64,000 nt of DNA, taken from contig MU130533.1 of assembly GCA_015039465.1 (NCBI GenBank), positions 310,001 through 374,000 on the forward strand, given 5' to 3'. The DNA is from Phlegmacium glaucopus. Its lineage: Eukaryota; Basidiomycota; Agaricomycetes; Agaricales; Cortinariaceae. Made by a program: the position numbers and the translations under genes. The notes below the pieces were generated by a model. It did not search any database, was not told where the DNA came from, and was given only the letters and a program-made list of their open reading frames with translations. The first letter of the stretch is position 1, and each line of letters begins with the position of its first letter. This document shows positions 1-9,322 of this stretch, in pieces.

Positions 1-602
1 GTCTCGCGGCCGTATAAAGATGCCTTCCGTGATTCTGTATGTCCCTCGTTTTTGACCTTCTTCGGAGGTACCCAATACTGTGATTGGATTCTTGTCCCAG
101 ATCTCGTTTTCCTAACGGACGGATTAACGACTGCTATAAAAGGTGATATGGACAAAACTGAGGCATTCATTCAGGATTTGAGAGGTGTATAGAGCGAGGA
201 TCGAAATTTACCTCGTCCTGAAAGCATCTCTGAGCAGTCCTATCACCACAGCGGACTAATGCAACACTTACATGGACGATCATCTTCTTCCCGAACTCCC
301 CAAGGACCACAGGTCTGTACTCCAGAACGAATAAAGTGGCAGGAAGAAAGTGATCATCCATTCAATCATATCCCACTTCCACAATATCCTGATGAAGACC
401 AAAACTTGGACACTATAAATCTTCTCAGTCTTTCGCTTCCTTTTCTTTGACTGCGGTGTGTCAGAGGGTTCCTCAGAAGATTCTTCTAATTTCTCCCTCG
501 TCAGCCCATCTACAAACAAAAGCTCGAAGCAGCCTTCGTCCATCCCCGCAGCAACGAAGATGCCTACATCACTGAAATGGGTATGCTGGCCTTTTTGAAA
601 GC
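1..602 (-). CDS. Possible exons of an unidentified gene running off the left edge
   Basis: The minus strand carries stretches that read like exons of one gene. The clearest, about 602 to 421, contains DVGIFVAAGMDEGCF followed by an acidic-Ser stretch and a basic SKKRKRK motif that could be a nuclear localisation signal. A second at about 340-270 reads LEYRPVVLGEFGKK and is followed by a good GTAAGT donor. A third open stretch covers about 150 to 1. I could not fix the joins. The plus strand is also open from 1 to 189 in frame 1, so the strand is not certain. I recognise no family. The minus-strand call rests on how protein-like the segments look. Confidence 0.28.
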
Positions 603-1598
603 TTCAAAGGCAATTTCCAATGAAAGTCGGATGTTGGGTGAAACGTGGAAGGCCTCTGCTGAAGAAATGCAGAAGGAGAAAGAGTGGCCAAATCCTGTTA
701 TGCCGGCAAATTCAGCCACTTCAAAGGTGATGCAGTCGCAGAGGACCTGGAAAGTCTTTAGAACCGGGAGGTCTGTAAAAGTTCGTATCATGATGGTCAC
801 ATCTAGCTTCCGGAATTGGTGTCTTGGTGTCGTCTTGGTAGTATCCGTCCCAGTAGGATAGGCAGAAGGAACGGCACCAAGCATCCAGCGGCATGGGTAG
901 CCGCTTGCAAATGATGCCAACCAGCTGTGGTGGAGCGTGACGATAAAGTCATATAGTATCCGGATCTCATGTTTATGCACAACCTTCACTCATTAGAGGA
1001 CCGGGAAGGTAAGGGATTGTTTCCCTGTGACTTGATCTTCTAGACATGTCCAAACTGGATTCTGTTATGCCAGTATTGGTCAGGAACATAAGTGTTGGAA
1101 AGCATGAAGAAAAACATAGTGTAGAGAAATTGCCAAGACAGCTCACAAAGGCGTGGAACTCGGCCTCATGGTTCGTTATTTCCTTCTCTGTATTGGAATT
1201 TGGTAAAATACAGTAAGATAGAGTAATGCTCTCGGTTCTTCGCAGAAAACTGAGATGCGAATAATTCCGCATGGCGTTGGCCAAATTATCAACTGGAGTG
1301 GGCTCAGGTAGGCTGCATCCTCTGTCGGCACCTTTGGGCGTTCAGCATGGTGTCCGTACACGCAGTGCTGTTCGTGGCGCAAAGTAGTCAACGAATTATG
1401 AGATACCTCTTGACTTCCTGATATTAGCAACGAAGGCAGCAGGAAATATTGATGGCACACAGAGCTTCGAAACTAACTTGGTGGTACTCCTCATAGATTG
1501 CGAATATTAAATATTGTGGATAATAATTGTTGAAGAGATATTAACGAGGCTCCCGTTGTTTCAAAAAAAGTTAACAGATCACTAATTATGAAGGTACA
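603..1598. other. Stretch without an assignable gene
   Basis: Open frames occur on the minus strand (989-564, 1284-973 and 1460-1176), and a shorter one on the plus strand at 577-861. None shows a recognisable motif or a convincing chain of splice sites. It could be further exons of the unresolved left-edge gene or decayed sequence. Confidence 0.4.
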
Positions 1599-2079
1599 TC
1601 AACATATCTGTGAGCAAGAACTGTAGACGCGCACATTTTGTACAGTCTCTGGAGAATTTTGTGATGGTGCCCACTTCGCCTTGGAACGACCATCCTTCCA
1701 GGCGAATTTCAAAGCCCCTCGAATAAGCTCTTCACGGGGACTCACAAGGACGCCTAAAATATAGGACATATGAGGTGGGTGTCAGGAGTCAACCTGTAAG
1801 ATCCAACAAACCTTTCCAATACAGTCGACCCCAAGCTTTCCCATGATTTCCTTCACATTTGAACTTAGACCGGGTTATGACCCAGTAAGAGTCTGAAATG
1901 TGTTTCTCACTCCACCGCACTTGATGAACTTCAGTGCCAACGCCACCTGTAGGTGTCCGCGACAAGATTTGGTAAAGGTTTTTGGTTTTTGGTTTTAGAG
2001 CAGGTGGAAGTTGATTCTTTTGGAGACGGAGATGCTTTAGAGATTGTGAAATTATGGAAGTGAGTGCTTCTGTGGCCAT
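1599..2079 (-). CDS. MRPS34: Mitochondrial small-subunit ribosomal protein mS34
   Basis: Two exons, 2079-1794 and 1753-1599, give 146 residues. The core has the pattern of the mS34 family: LYQILSRTPTGGVGTEV near residue 35, then a Trp-rich strand, then GNHGKAWGRLYWKG, the family's Gly-Lys-Ala-Trp-Gly element. The second exon continues with GVLVSPREELIRGALKF and ends Cys-stop. The product should sit in the small subunit of the mitochondrial ribosome. The 40-nt intron has an unusual donor (GTTGAC), but removing it keeps the frame and joins the conserved parts. The gene is head-to-head with GatC, 111 bp from its start. Family assignment is from recalled motifs. Confidence 0.75.
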
Positions 2080-2190
2080 GGTAAAGCTCTAGATAATATT
2101 AGTGCTAATCGTAATCGTTGGAGGAGTTGGCAAGCTCAAATTTAGTTTTGGTTACATAAGCAGCGCAACAACTTTCTAAATTCGACGGCC
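2080..2190. promoter_or_regulatory. Shared intergenic region between mS34 and GatC
   Basis: Only 111 bp separate the two divergent start codons, and both products act in mitochondrial translation. The interval must hold both promoters. I see no clear TATA box. A shared regulator is inference. Confidence 0.5.
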
Positions 2191-2661
2191 ATGTTATCCA
2201 TTCGGCAGGCTCTGGGCCGACCAAACCATTCTCTTCTGAATATTGCAAAAAACTGGCAGTCGTCTCGTAGCATCGAGATCAAGCATGAAGTTGATTCTTG
2301 CGGTATTCCCCTTCAACCAACTTGGTCGGTTCATCAGTTACTAGAATCTTATACATCTCCGAAGCTATCACCTACAACTATTGACCGGCTGTACGAACTA
2401 TCAGCTCTGGCGCCACCAAAAAGGCATACACTGCAGTATGAAAAAATGAAAAGGGACTTGGAAGATATGGTCAAGCTAGTGGAGGCGGTAAAGCAGGTGA
2501 ACACGAATGAAGTGTGCTTAGCTGGACGGGGTGAGAAGGAAGATGGGGATAGGACACAACAAAATCTGCAGTTTGAAGAAGAGCGCGGGAAGTCACTTTT
2601 GAAATACGCTGCGCGCACAGAAAACGGGCTTTATATAGTCGACGCAGAAAGGAAACGATAA
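2191..2661 (+). CDS. gatC: Mitochondrial glutamyl-tRNA(Gln) amidotransferase subunit C
   Basis: A single exon of 156 codons. The first 30 or so residues are rich in Arg, Ser and Leu and lack acidic residues, as in a mitochondrial targeting sequence. From about residue 62, LSPTTIDRLYELSAL followed by a helix with DLEDMVKLVEAVKQV matches the GatC domain pattern (Leu-rich first helix, then a second helix ending in Val-x-x-Val). GatC stabilises the GatA-GatB enzyme that converts Glu-tRNA(Gln) to Gln-tRNA(Gln). The C-terminal tail, after about residue 110, is charged and family-specific. A fungal GatF-type role in the same complex is an alternative. Confidence 0.75.
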   Translation: MLSIRQALGRPNHSLLNIAKNWQSSRSIEIKHEVDSCGIPLQPTWSVHQLLESYTSPKLSPTTIDRLYELSALAPPKRHTLQYEKMKRDLEDMVKLVEAVKQVNTNEVCLAGRGEKEDGDRTQQNLQFEEERGKSLLKYAARTENGLYIVDAERKR

Positions 2662-2779
2662 CGTTTTCATTGAAACTGTTCTCAAAGATAGAACATATTA
2701 TGGTTGGCTAGATCTTGTTCTCTATTATGCAATAATATTGACAGCAACAAAGGAATAGGAGCGTCCAGTAGTTGTGCGT

Positions 2780-3605
2780 TTAGCCCAGAAGGCTGTGACC
2801 TCCGGTGGATCCAAATCCGTTCGACCCACGAGCTGTCGCCTCAAGGTCCTGTTGTGTAAATGGTTGTTATTGCAACATCAAACCGACGAATAAGAATGGG
2901 AACTTACATCAACCTCCTGGATCTGAGGTGTATAGATTCTCTCGATAATTATTTGTGCGATGCGGTCGCCTTCCTCCACTTTGGTTGTACGCCAATCAAG
3001 AATTGTCGATAGCAAAATATGATGATCGAAGCCTACCTTGAAAATCCTTGTCGGAATGATTAAAAAGAAGAACGAATATGACACCTCGGTAGTCTGCATC
3101 AACAACTCCTGCTCCAGTGTCAATCATAAATTTGGAAGCTGATCATAGAGCAAGGATTAATATGCATCATCGTATCTTATTTGTATGACAGACCAAGTCC
3201 ACTTCGAGGTGCAACGCGACCGTAAGTACCCGGTGGTACAGCGATTGAAAGTTGAGTGTCGATAAGCGCTTTACCATGTGCAGGAACGACTTTTTTTTCT
3301 GCACTATATAACCGACATTGAGCTATATCCCCCCCCGGCATAGAGATTTTTACATACCTGTAGAGGTCATAGCCAGCAGCCAAGGCTGAACCACGCGTTG
3401 GTAGCTTCGCGTTTTTAGAAAGTCTTTTGACAAGGAGTTGCGGTTCTGGGACTAGGGGAACACCAGAATCGGTCGCTGGAGACATCTTGCGTTTCTTGAG
3501 TTGGGGTGGGTCGTTTTCCATGAAGTTAGGGAGAGAAGAATGAGCTTGAGCTTGAAGCTTGAAGCTTTTGTACGGAACACGTCCTGTCACGTCCACGTGA
3601 TCCAA
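2780..3605 (-). CDS. DUT1: dUTP diphosphatase (dUTPase)
   Basis: Five exons: 3605-3358, 3303-3194, 3138-3037, 2978-2908 and 2848-2780. All five trimeric-dUTPase motifs appear in order once introns are removed: [34 protein letters not shown] and the C-terminal [10 protein letters not shown] that closes over the active site. The enzyme hydrolyses dUTP to dUMP and keeps uracil out of DNA. The longest reading starts at 3605 (199 residues). An internal ATG at 3485 would give 159 residues, closer to the usual cytosolic length, so the true start is open. The first intron (3304-3357) is 54 nt, in frame and stop-free, so it is easily misread as coding. Convergent with GatC and divergent from the next gene. 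Confidence 0.95.
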
Positions 3606-3798
3606 AGACTTCTCAAAACCAAAAACTGTTCGGTTGTTCGAAACTAAATCGTCAATGAATAAAGGCCCGGGAATATGGGTCGGACTCGTGGGACTCTGAT
3701 GGCATCAAGTATCCTGCCAAATCTAATTTCAATCTATTCAGTTGCTGAACAGGCCCAAAGTTTTTTTGAAAGTTTCTTCTGAACTTCGATGCAGCCTT

Positions 3799-5324
3799 AT
3801 GCATTTCTATACTGAGGCGCCCATAACATCATTCTTTCCACGTATCACTGCATCTAAAAAGCGCAAAATACACACGGAACCTACGCCCTCAAGCTCTGTT
3901 AGCAATAAGCAAAGAGACAATACCTCCGCCACTTCCCAAGGCATCAAATCCAAGGCTAAGGAGGATGGGAAAAAACGCCGCAATTCCATGGACATATCCA
4001 GATTACATTCACCATCTGTCGAGGATCTTTCTACTCCGCGACCAACTAAGAGTCTGCGGCAGCAGACTAGTGAAAGACACATGCCACTCCTCCCAAGTTT
4101 AAATGCTAAGGTTGTTACCACACACACACCCAAGCCAAACGCGCTTCCATCGCGAAAGAGGCGCAAAACTTCTCTCCAGACGCCTCCACCGACAAATCCA
4201 GGAACCGAATTTATGGAACTCACCCCCACTCTGTCCCCTTTTATCTCTCGGAAATTACCAGGTTTACGCATTGAAAAGGTTCTCTTACCCACCCCCAGTA
4301 CATTGGGACGGTCAGCTTCACACCACAATGGATACTCCGGCAATGATCTGTGTCGAGTCGTTCAAGGGCATCTATTTCATCAAGATTCGTCACCGCCCAC
4401 ACCGCCCCAACACTCGGACACGTCACTGAAAGAAAGTGGACCTCTTTCTATTCCGTCATCTCAAAGCCAGCTAATGGCTAATGGATGCTACGAGGACGGA
4501 GATCACTCGACGCCTGCTGGTACGGCCTGGCCATGTCAAAGGCTGCAGGACGAAGCACAACTCTTTCTCCCAAATAGAATCCATCTCAACCAAGGAGATG
4601 AACCAGACTCGACGTCTCACGCCGAAATGTTTATCCCTTCTTCTCAGAGTCAATTCCTATCGTCATTTGATGAGTATGATTCTCCGCAAAGATCACAACC
4701 TACCTCAATTGCATCAAATCCTGACGACATCGTACCCAGTTCACAAAGCCAAGAGCATGAACTTCGAATGTTAAATGATCCGGAAGGATGCTATCAGTCA
4801 ATGCGTTCCGAGTAAGTGTCTTTCCTCACATTAATCCGCCTTGCTGACCCGTGGCTTCAAACTCGGTTAGTCGGCAACAAGCTTTGCCACAAAGGACACT
4901 CTCGGATGAACTGTTCTCAGTCTCCATTCTGCAGACGGACTGGTTGGACGGCAGCTTTGACCCCGAGCAGCCAATTCAACGAATTGCTGATGTAATTCCT
5001 GGCGTTGTGAACAACCGTGATGATTCTGCAACCGAGTCCGAGACTGAACCTGAGACGGAAGAGAAGGATTCATACCACCGGGATCACCGTCTTACCGCTA
5101 TGCATTCCCAACCCTATGGATTCTCGCAGCTATCAACCGCTGATCTCACTTCCTTTAATGAGGATTCACAACCGCGTGACTCTCAGCAATCATCACAGGA
5201 TTTGTCGCTCGCGGATCAGGCTTCCTCGTTTGCATCCCTCCCCAGTGCGGTTAAGGAATTTCAGAATATGTTTGGGTCAGACGACGAGAGCTATCCGTCC
5301 GATTTCCCGATGTCCTTGCGGTAG
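3799..5324 (+). CDS. SQ-rich disordered protein with a PIP-box-like N-terminus
   Basis: Two exons, 3799-4811 and 4871-5324, give 488 residues. I chose ATG 3799 because the frame upstream has no ATG. A short upstream frame opens at 3789. The protein is mostly Ser, Pro and Gln and looks disordered. Near its start is APITSFFP, which resembles a PCNA-interaction motif of the ITSFF type, though Glu replaces the usual Gln. The heptad (I/V)PSSQSQ recurs three times near residues 217, 276 and 311, and further SQ sites lie in the second exon, a pattern expected of a target of ATM/ATR-type kinases. Together these suggest a DNA-replication or damage protein. That is inference, and I recognise no family. 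Confidence 0.8.
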
Positions 5325-5618
5325 AGAACTTCCTCTAGCACAAAGGTTCAAATATCTACGGTTGGTGGTTGGGACTCAGGCATGGAATTGCTGATTTTGC
5401 GTTGGAACCTCAACCAATTTTTAGTTAGATTGAATATCACAGTGTAATCCCCTGTTCTGTCTTCTTTTCAGATAATATCATCGCAAGTACCAGAAAATCT
5501 ACTACGCAGTGTGACAAGTGCACGTGATCAGACCCGTGACGGATATAGCTTAATTAATCAGATTAATCAATTATATTATCTTAGATCTTTCTCTTATCAG
5601 CTTGCGATCCTGATCAGA

Positions 5619-7037
5619 ATGGGTGGACGTCTTCAGAATAGAGTGAGCATTCATAAACTTTTTAGTCCGAAATCCTCCTTAATCAAATGATAGGTTGCTC
5701 TCGTCACGGGTGCTGGATCGTGCGTAGAATTCGATGATGGACACGAAGGCAACGACTAATTTTTATCTGTTATGATATAGGGGTATTGGACTGGAATCTT
5801 CAATTCTTTTTGCGCAGGAAGGCGCCGATGTTTTACTTGTGGACATCAATCTATCAGCCGCTGAAAAGGGCGCTGCTATAATTGCTGAACGTTATCCCAA
5901 TGCTAAAGCTATTGCGATAAAGGCTGACGTTGGAAAAGAATCGGATGTGAAATCTGCTGTAGAACAGGCTGTGAAAACATTTGGTAGATTGGATATCATG
6001 GTACATAAGCTTTCTAGCACTCAGTCATAACTTCTCACCCTTATCTCACAGTTTAACAATGCTGGTCTGTTCATCCTCATAAAACACTTGCATGGCTGAC
6101 AAATGAACTACGTGATAAGGGATAATGCATCCCGAAGATGATCATGCTCTTAATACAGAGGAGCGAATTTGGGACCTTACCATGCAGATCAATGTTAAAG
6201 GTGTCTGGTGGGGTTGTAAATATGCCATTATCGCTATGCGAGAGAACCCCACAGACGAGTCTAAGGGTCTTCATGTCGGAGGGAGTATCATAAACACCGC
6301 AAGCTTCGTAGCCCTAATGGGTGCTGCCACCCCGCAATTAGCATGTGAGAACTATCTACGGCGTAATTGTTCCCCTTGATCTGATATTCCTCTTTTCCAT
6401 GGCAGACACTGCGTCAAAGGTTCTAGAAATTCCGTTTACCAGAAAGTAATGATCCTCATACCTCTTTAATAGGGAGCCGTCCTTGCCATGACACGGGAAT
6501 TGGCCATGGTGCATGCCCGCGAAGGCATCCGCATTAATTCTCTTTGTCCGTAAGTACTCGGTTCCTTCAACGACGTACAAAGTTTAAACGCTGTACACTA
6601 GTGGCCCTTTGAAGACGCGTAAGATTTACAAATCCCTCTTTTCTTTTCATTATGACTTGGTCTCAGTTTCCTATGACAGCATTGTTAATGGATTTTCTCA
6701 ACACCGAGGAGAAGCGCGAACGCAGATTAGTTCATCTCCCAATGGGCCGCTTTGGCGAAGCAGTTGAACTCGCGAAAGCCGCTTTATTTTGTGCGTGTCA
6801 TAGGCTTCCATCTGTTCCCATTCACAATTTGCTGATGATCGATCTTGTAAATTCAGTGGCCAGCGATGACAGTAGCTACGTAACGGTACGCATTTATGGT
6901 TAACACCTAACCTTCCTCCCTGATTTCATGTTGTACTTTTGTAGGGCACGGATTTCACTGTTGACGGCGGACTCTCTTCCGCATATGTCACGCCCACGGG
7001 AAAACCTGCGCTTTCGCCTCCGGCAAGCTTAATCTGA
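5619..7037 (+). CDS. Short-chain dehydrogenase/reductase
   Basis: Eleven exons (5619-5642, 5694-5719, 5781-6000, 6052-6064, 6120-6344, 6406-6419, 6473-6549, 6602-6618, 6680-6790, 6857-6885, 6945-7037) give 282 residues in phase. Classical SDR signatures are complete: VTGAGSGIG nucleotide-binding loop, NNAG, the catalytic Ser in INTASFVA, and YTASK with the catalytic Tyr and Lys. The C-terminal FTVDGGLSSAY is also typical. It is an NAD(P)-dependent oxidoreductase; the substrate cannot be read from the sequence. An acidic residue after the second strand (LLVDIN) favours NAD over NADP. The Tyr-x3-Lys motif sits on a 14-nt exon, so automated models may miss the active site. Confidence 0.93.
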
Positions 7038-7211
7038 AATCGCACCCGGAGGTGCGGAACCGACCTCGATTTACGAGAGCGAAATGAACAAGTACCTATT
7101 GCATCACCCCGAATGTTCATCTTCATGTTTCATTGATATCGAATGCATGAACCGGAATGAAATTATATAAGTCTCATGTCTCAATGGATGAATCAAGGCA
7201 TTTGAGCATAT

Positions 7212-8021
7212 TTACTGGGCCTTTCGTCTTCTGTCCCCTTCTTCCTTTCGGATTTTTGCGACCTCCATACCGATGGCGTTGTTGATGCGCTTGTGCATCG
7301 CCGGCCGATAGCCCAGGCCAAAAAGGATTTCAAGATGCACGAAGAAAGGAGCGAGAACAACGGCTATAAACATAAATAAAGTATGTTAATAGCCGGTGAG
7401 CAGTTATCAGAGATAGAGTCTTACCACTAAGGAGATTGTCGAGTAAAGCTGGCGCCCGTTTTTCGGCCAATCCATGACCAATAAATTGAGCAATCCAGCA
7501 TAGAACATGGATAGAAATGATCGCGGGGGTGTGGCTTAGATTTTGTCCGAACGCTGTAGCGGTCAAGACTGTGATAATCATCTGAGGAACATATGATAGC
7601 TTGTGGTTTAGGTGAGTGATAACAATCTTTAGTGGCATATTGCAAAAAAAAACTTACAGCCGCAACTGGCTCGAGCAAAAGATAGTAGGATAGATATATG
7701 ACGGCCATAATAGTAGCGTAGTTTGTTTCAAACACCATATAATCGTTGATAACAAGACGGTATCCGGGGACGAATGGGGGATGAAAGGGCGCCAGAAATG
7801 CCTGGAAAGACCTGGTGTTGACCGTATGAAAAGGAGAAAGCGTTGCGAGCGATGGACGAACCAAACGATTAAGGGAACACATAATATGTGGATGAGAACG
7901 TTAACCCTGTTAGTGTGGTAGGCTCCGTAGAAAGCAAACTAAATTTATGGTAAGCTTAGGGTCAGAAAGCTATAAGATGAGAGAGAACCTGTTTCTCAAT
8001 GTTGAAGAGATCGAGGGACAT
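7212..8021 (-). CDS. MPO1: Mpo1-like 2-hydroxy fatty acid dioxygenase (DUF962 family)
   Basis: Five exons (8021-7989, 7938-7862, 7811-7658, 7581-7425, 7363-7212) give 190 residues. The start MSLDLFNIEKQ, the His motif in FYGAYHTNR, then VNVLIHILCVP and GHGLAEKRAPALLDN match the Mpo1/DUF962 family, a small ER membrane protein with conserved His residues that bind Fe(II). In yeast it oxidises 2-hydroxy fatty acids during phytosphingosine breakdown. Several hydrophobic segments fit membrane insertion (IMAVIYLSYYLLL, IHVLCWIAQFI). The C-terminus is basic. It lies head-to-head with SEC22, 183 bp apart. Family assignment is secure; the substrate is inferred from the yeast member. Confidence 0.9.
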
Positions 8022-8204
8022 GGTGGTTCGTGTTTAAGAAATGTCTGTTGCTCAAAGAGCCGGTGTCACAGGTCATTACCGGATGTTGAAGATGCATATG
8101 TTTTCCCATGTCTGACATATCACGTCCTCGCTCATCACGTGCCTTCGAGTACCATCGTCTCTGACAGCGCTGACGCCACTGAGCAACCACACCACTTTGA
8201 CTCC

Positions 8205-9082
8205 ATGGTTCGCTCTACAATAATTGTTAGAGCCTCCGACGCATTGCCTCTAGCAGCCAGCGTTGACGATGAGCAGGTATTCCTATAAATTAGAGACAAC
8301 ACCATGCACTAACCACGACGTGTCACTTGATGACGACAGACAGAGCAGGCGCTACAAGAACACAAGCAACAGTCCAAACTCATTTTTCGCCGTATAACAC
8401 CAAATGCCGAACCCCGCTGCTCCATTGAAAGTGGACCGTATACATTGCAGTTCGTTAACCAAGTCTCTTGTATATTCGGCGTTCTAAACCAGAATAACAG
8501 CTACCTCATTGCCGATAATGTCGTATTCCTCACAATAGCGGACAAATCCTATCCTCGAAAATTGGCTTTTTCATACCTAGACGAGCTTTCAAAGGAGTTT
8601 GCAAACACATATGGCCCAAAAGTTGAAACAGTCCGGAAACCATACGCATTTGTTGGTTTTGGTGAGTAATACTCGTCGCGTCACATTTCACCTGCCATAA
8701 TCTCGATTCATAGACACATTCATGTCAAAGACAGCGCGACTGTATCGTGATACTCGCACGGCAAACGCTGCATCTTCCAACTTGGACAAACTAAATGATG
8801 ACCTTCAAGACGTAACGAGAATCATGACCAAGAACATGGAAGAACTGCTATGGAGAGGAGATTCCCTCGACCGTGAGTTTTTGTCATCTGTTTCAGCCTC
8901 TTTTTCTGATCACTCCGCCCTTTGCAGGAATGTCACATTTATCAACATCACTACGCTCAGAGTCAGAAAAATATCGAAAAGCTGCAAGAAATATAAACTT
9001 CCAAGCGATGCTTCGGCAATACGCTCCTTTAGGCGCCGTTGGCCTATTGGTCATTCTCTTGTTATACTGGAGGTTCTTCTGA
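8205..9082 (+). CDS. SEC22: Sec22-type R-SNARE for ER-Golgi transport
   Basis: Five exons (8205-8276, 8340-8449, 8501-8661, 8714-8872, 8928-9082) give 218 residues, the usual Sec22 length. The N-terminal longin domain contains DKSYPRKLAFSYLDEL and YAFVGFDTFM. The SNARE helix has the central Arg in ELLWRGDSLDRM, and a C-terminal anchor reads GLLVILLLYWRFF. The protein drives vesicle fusion between ER and Golgi. The second intron (8450-8500) is 51 nt and stop-free in frame. Removing it restores GPYTLHYLI, the conserved longin sequence. It shares a 183-bp divergent promoter region with the Mpo1-like gene, another ER membrane protein. Confidence 0.96.
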
Positions 9083-9322
9083 GTCCATCGTAGAGTTGCA
9101 CTGGTGATTGTTATTGACTTATATGGATTCTGTACTGTAGTTGGCTTTCATTATCTTCCATGAAATTCGTCGCAGGGAAGGTACTAATTCATGACCATTT
9201 TTGAACACAAGTTGAAAGTGGGAAAAAATAACTAATGTTATCTTATCTATTCCTATTTCTAATTTGATAATCATTGACAAGGACAAGAGCGCCCGTAGAT
9301 TACAACGTCCCTTCCTTCCAAA

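Noticed and set aside
3807..4343. 178-codon frame on the minus strand opposite the SQ-rich gene
   Set aside because: Antisense shadow of a low-complexity coding exon; no motif.
7947..8288. Plus-strand frame across the Mpo1 start and SEC22 first exon
   Set aside because: It covers the divergent promoter and the first exon of each gene; the SEC22 start at 8205 explains the coding part.
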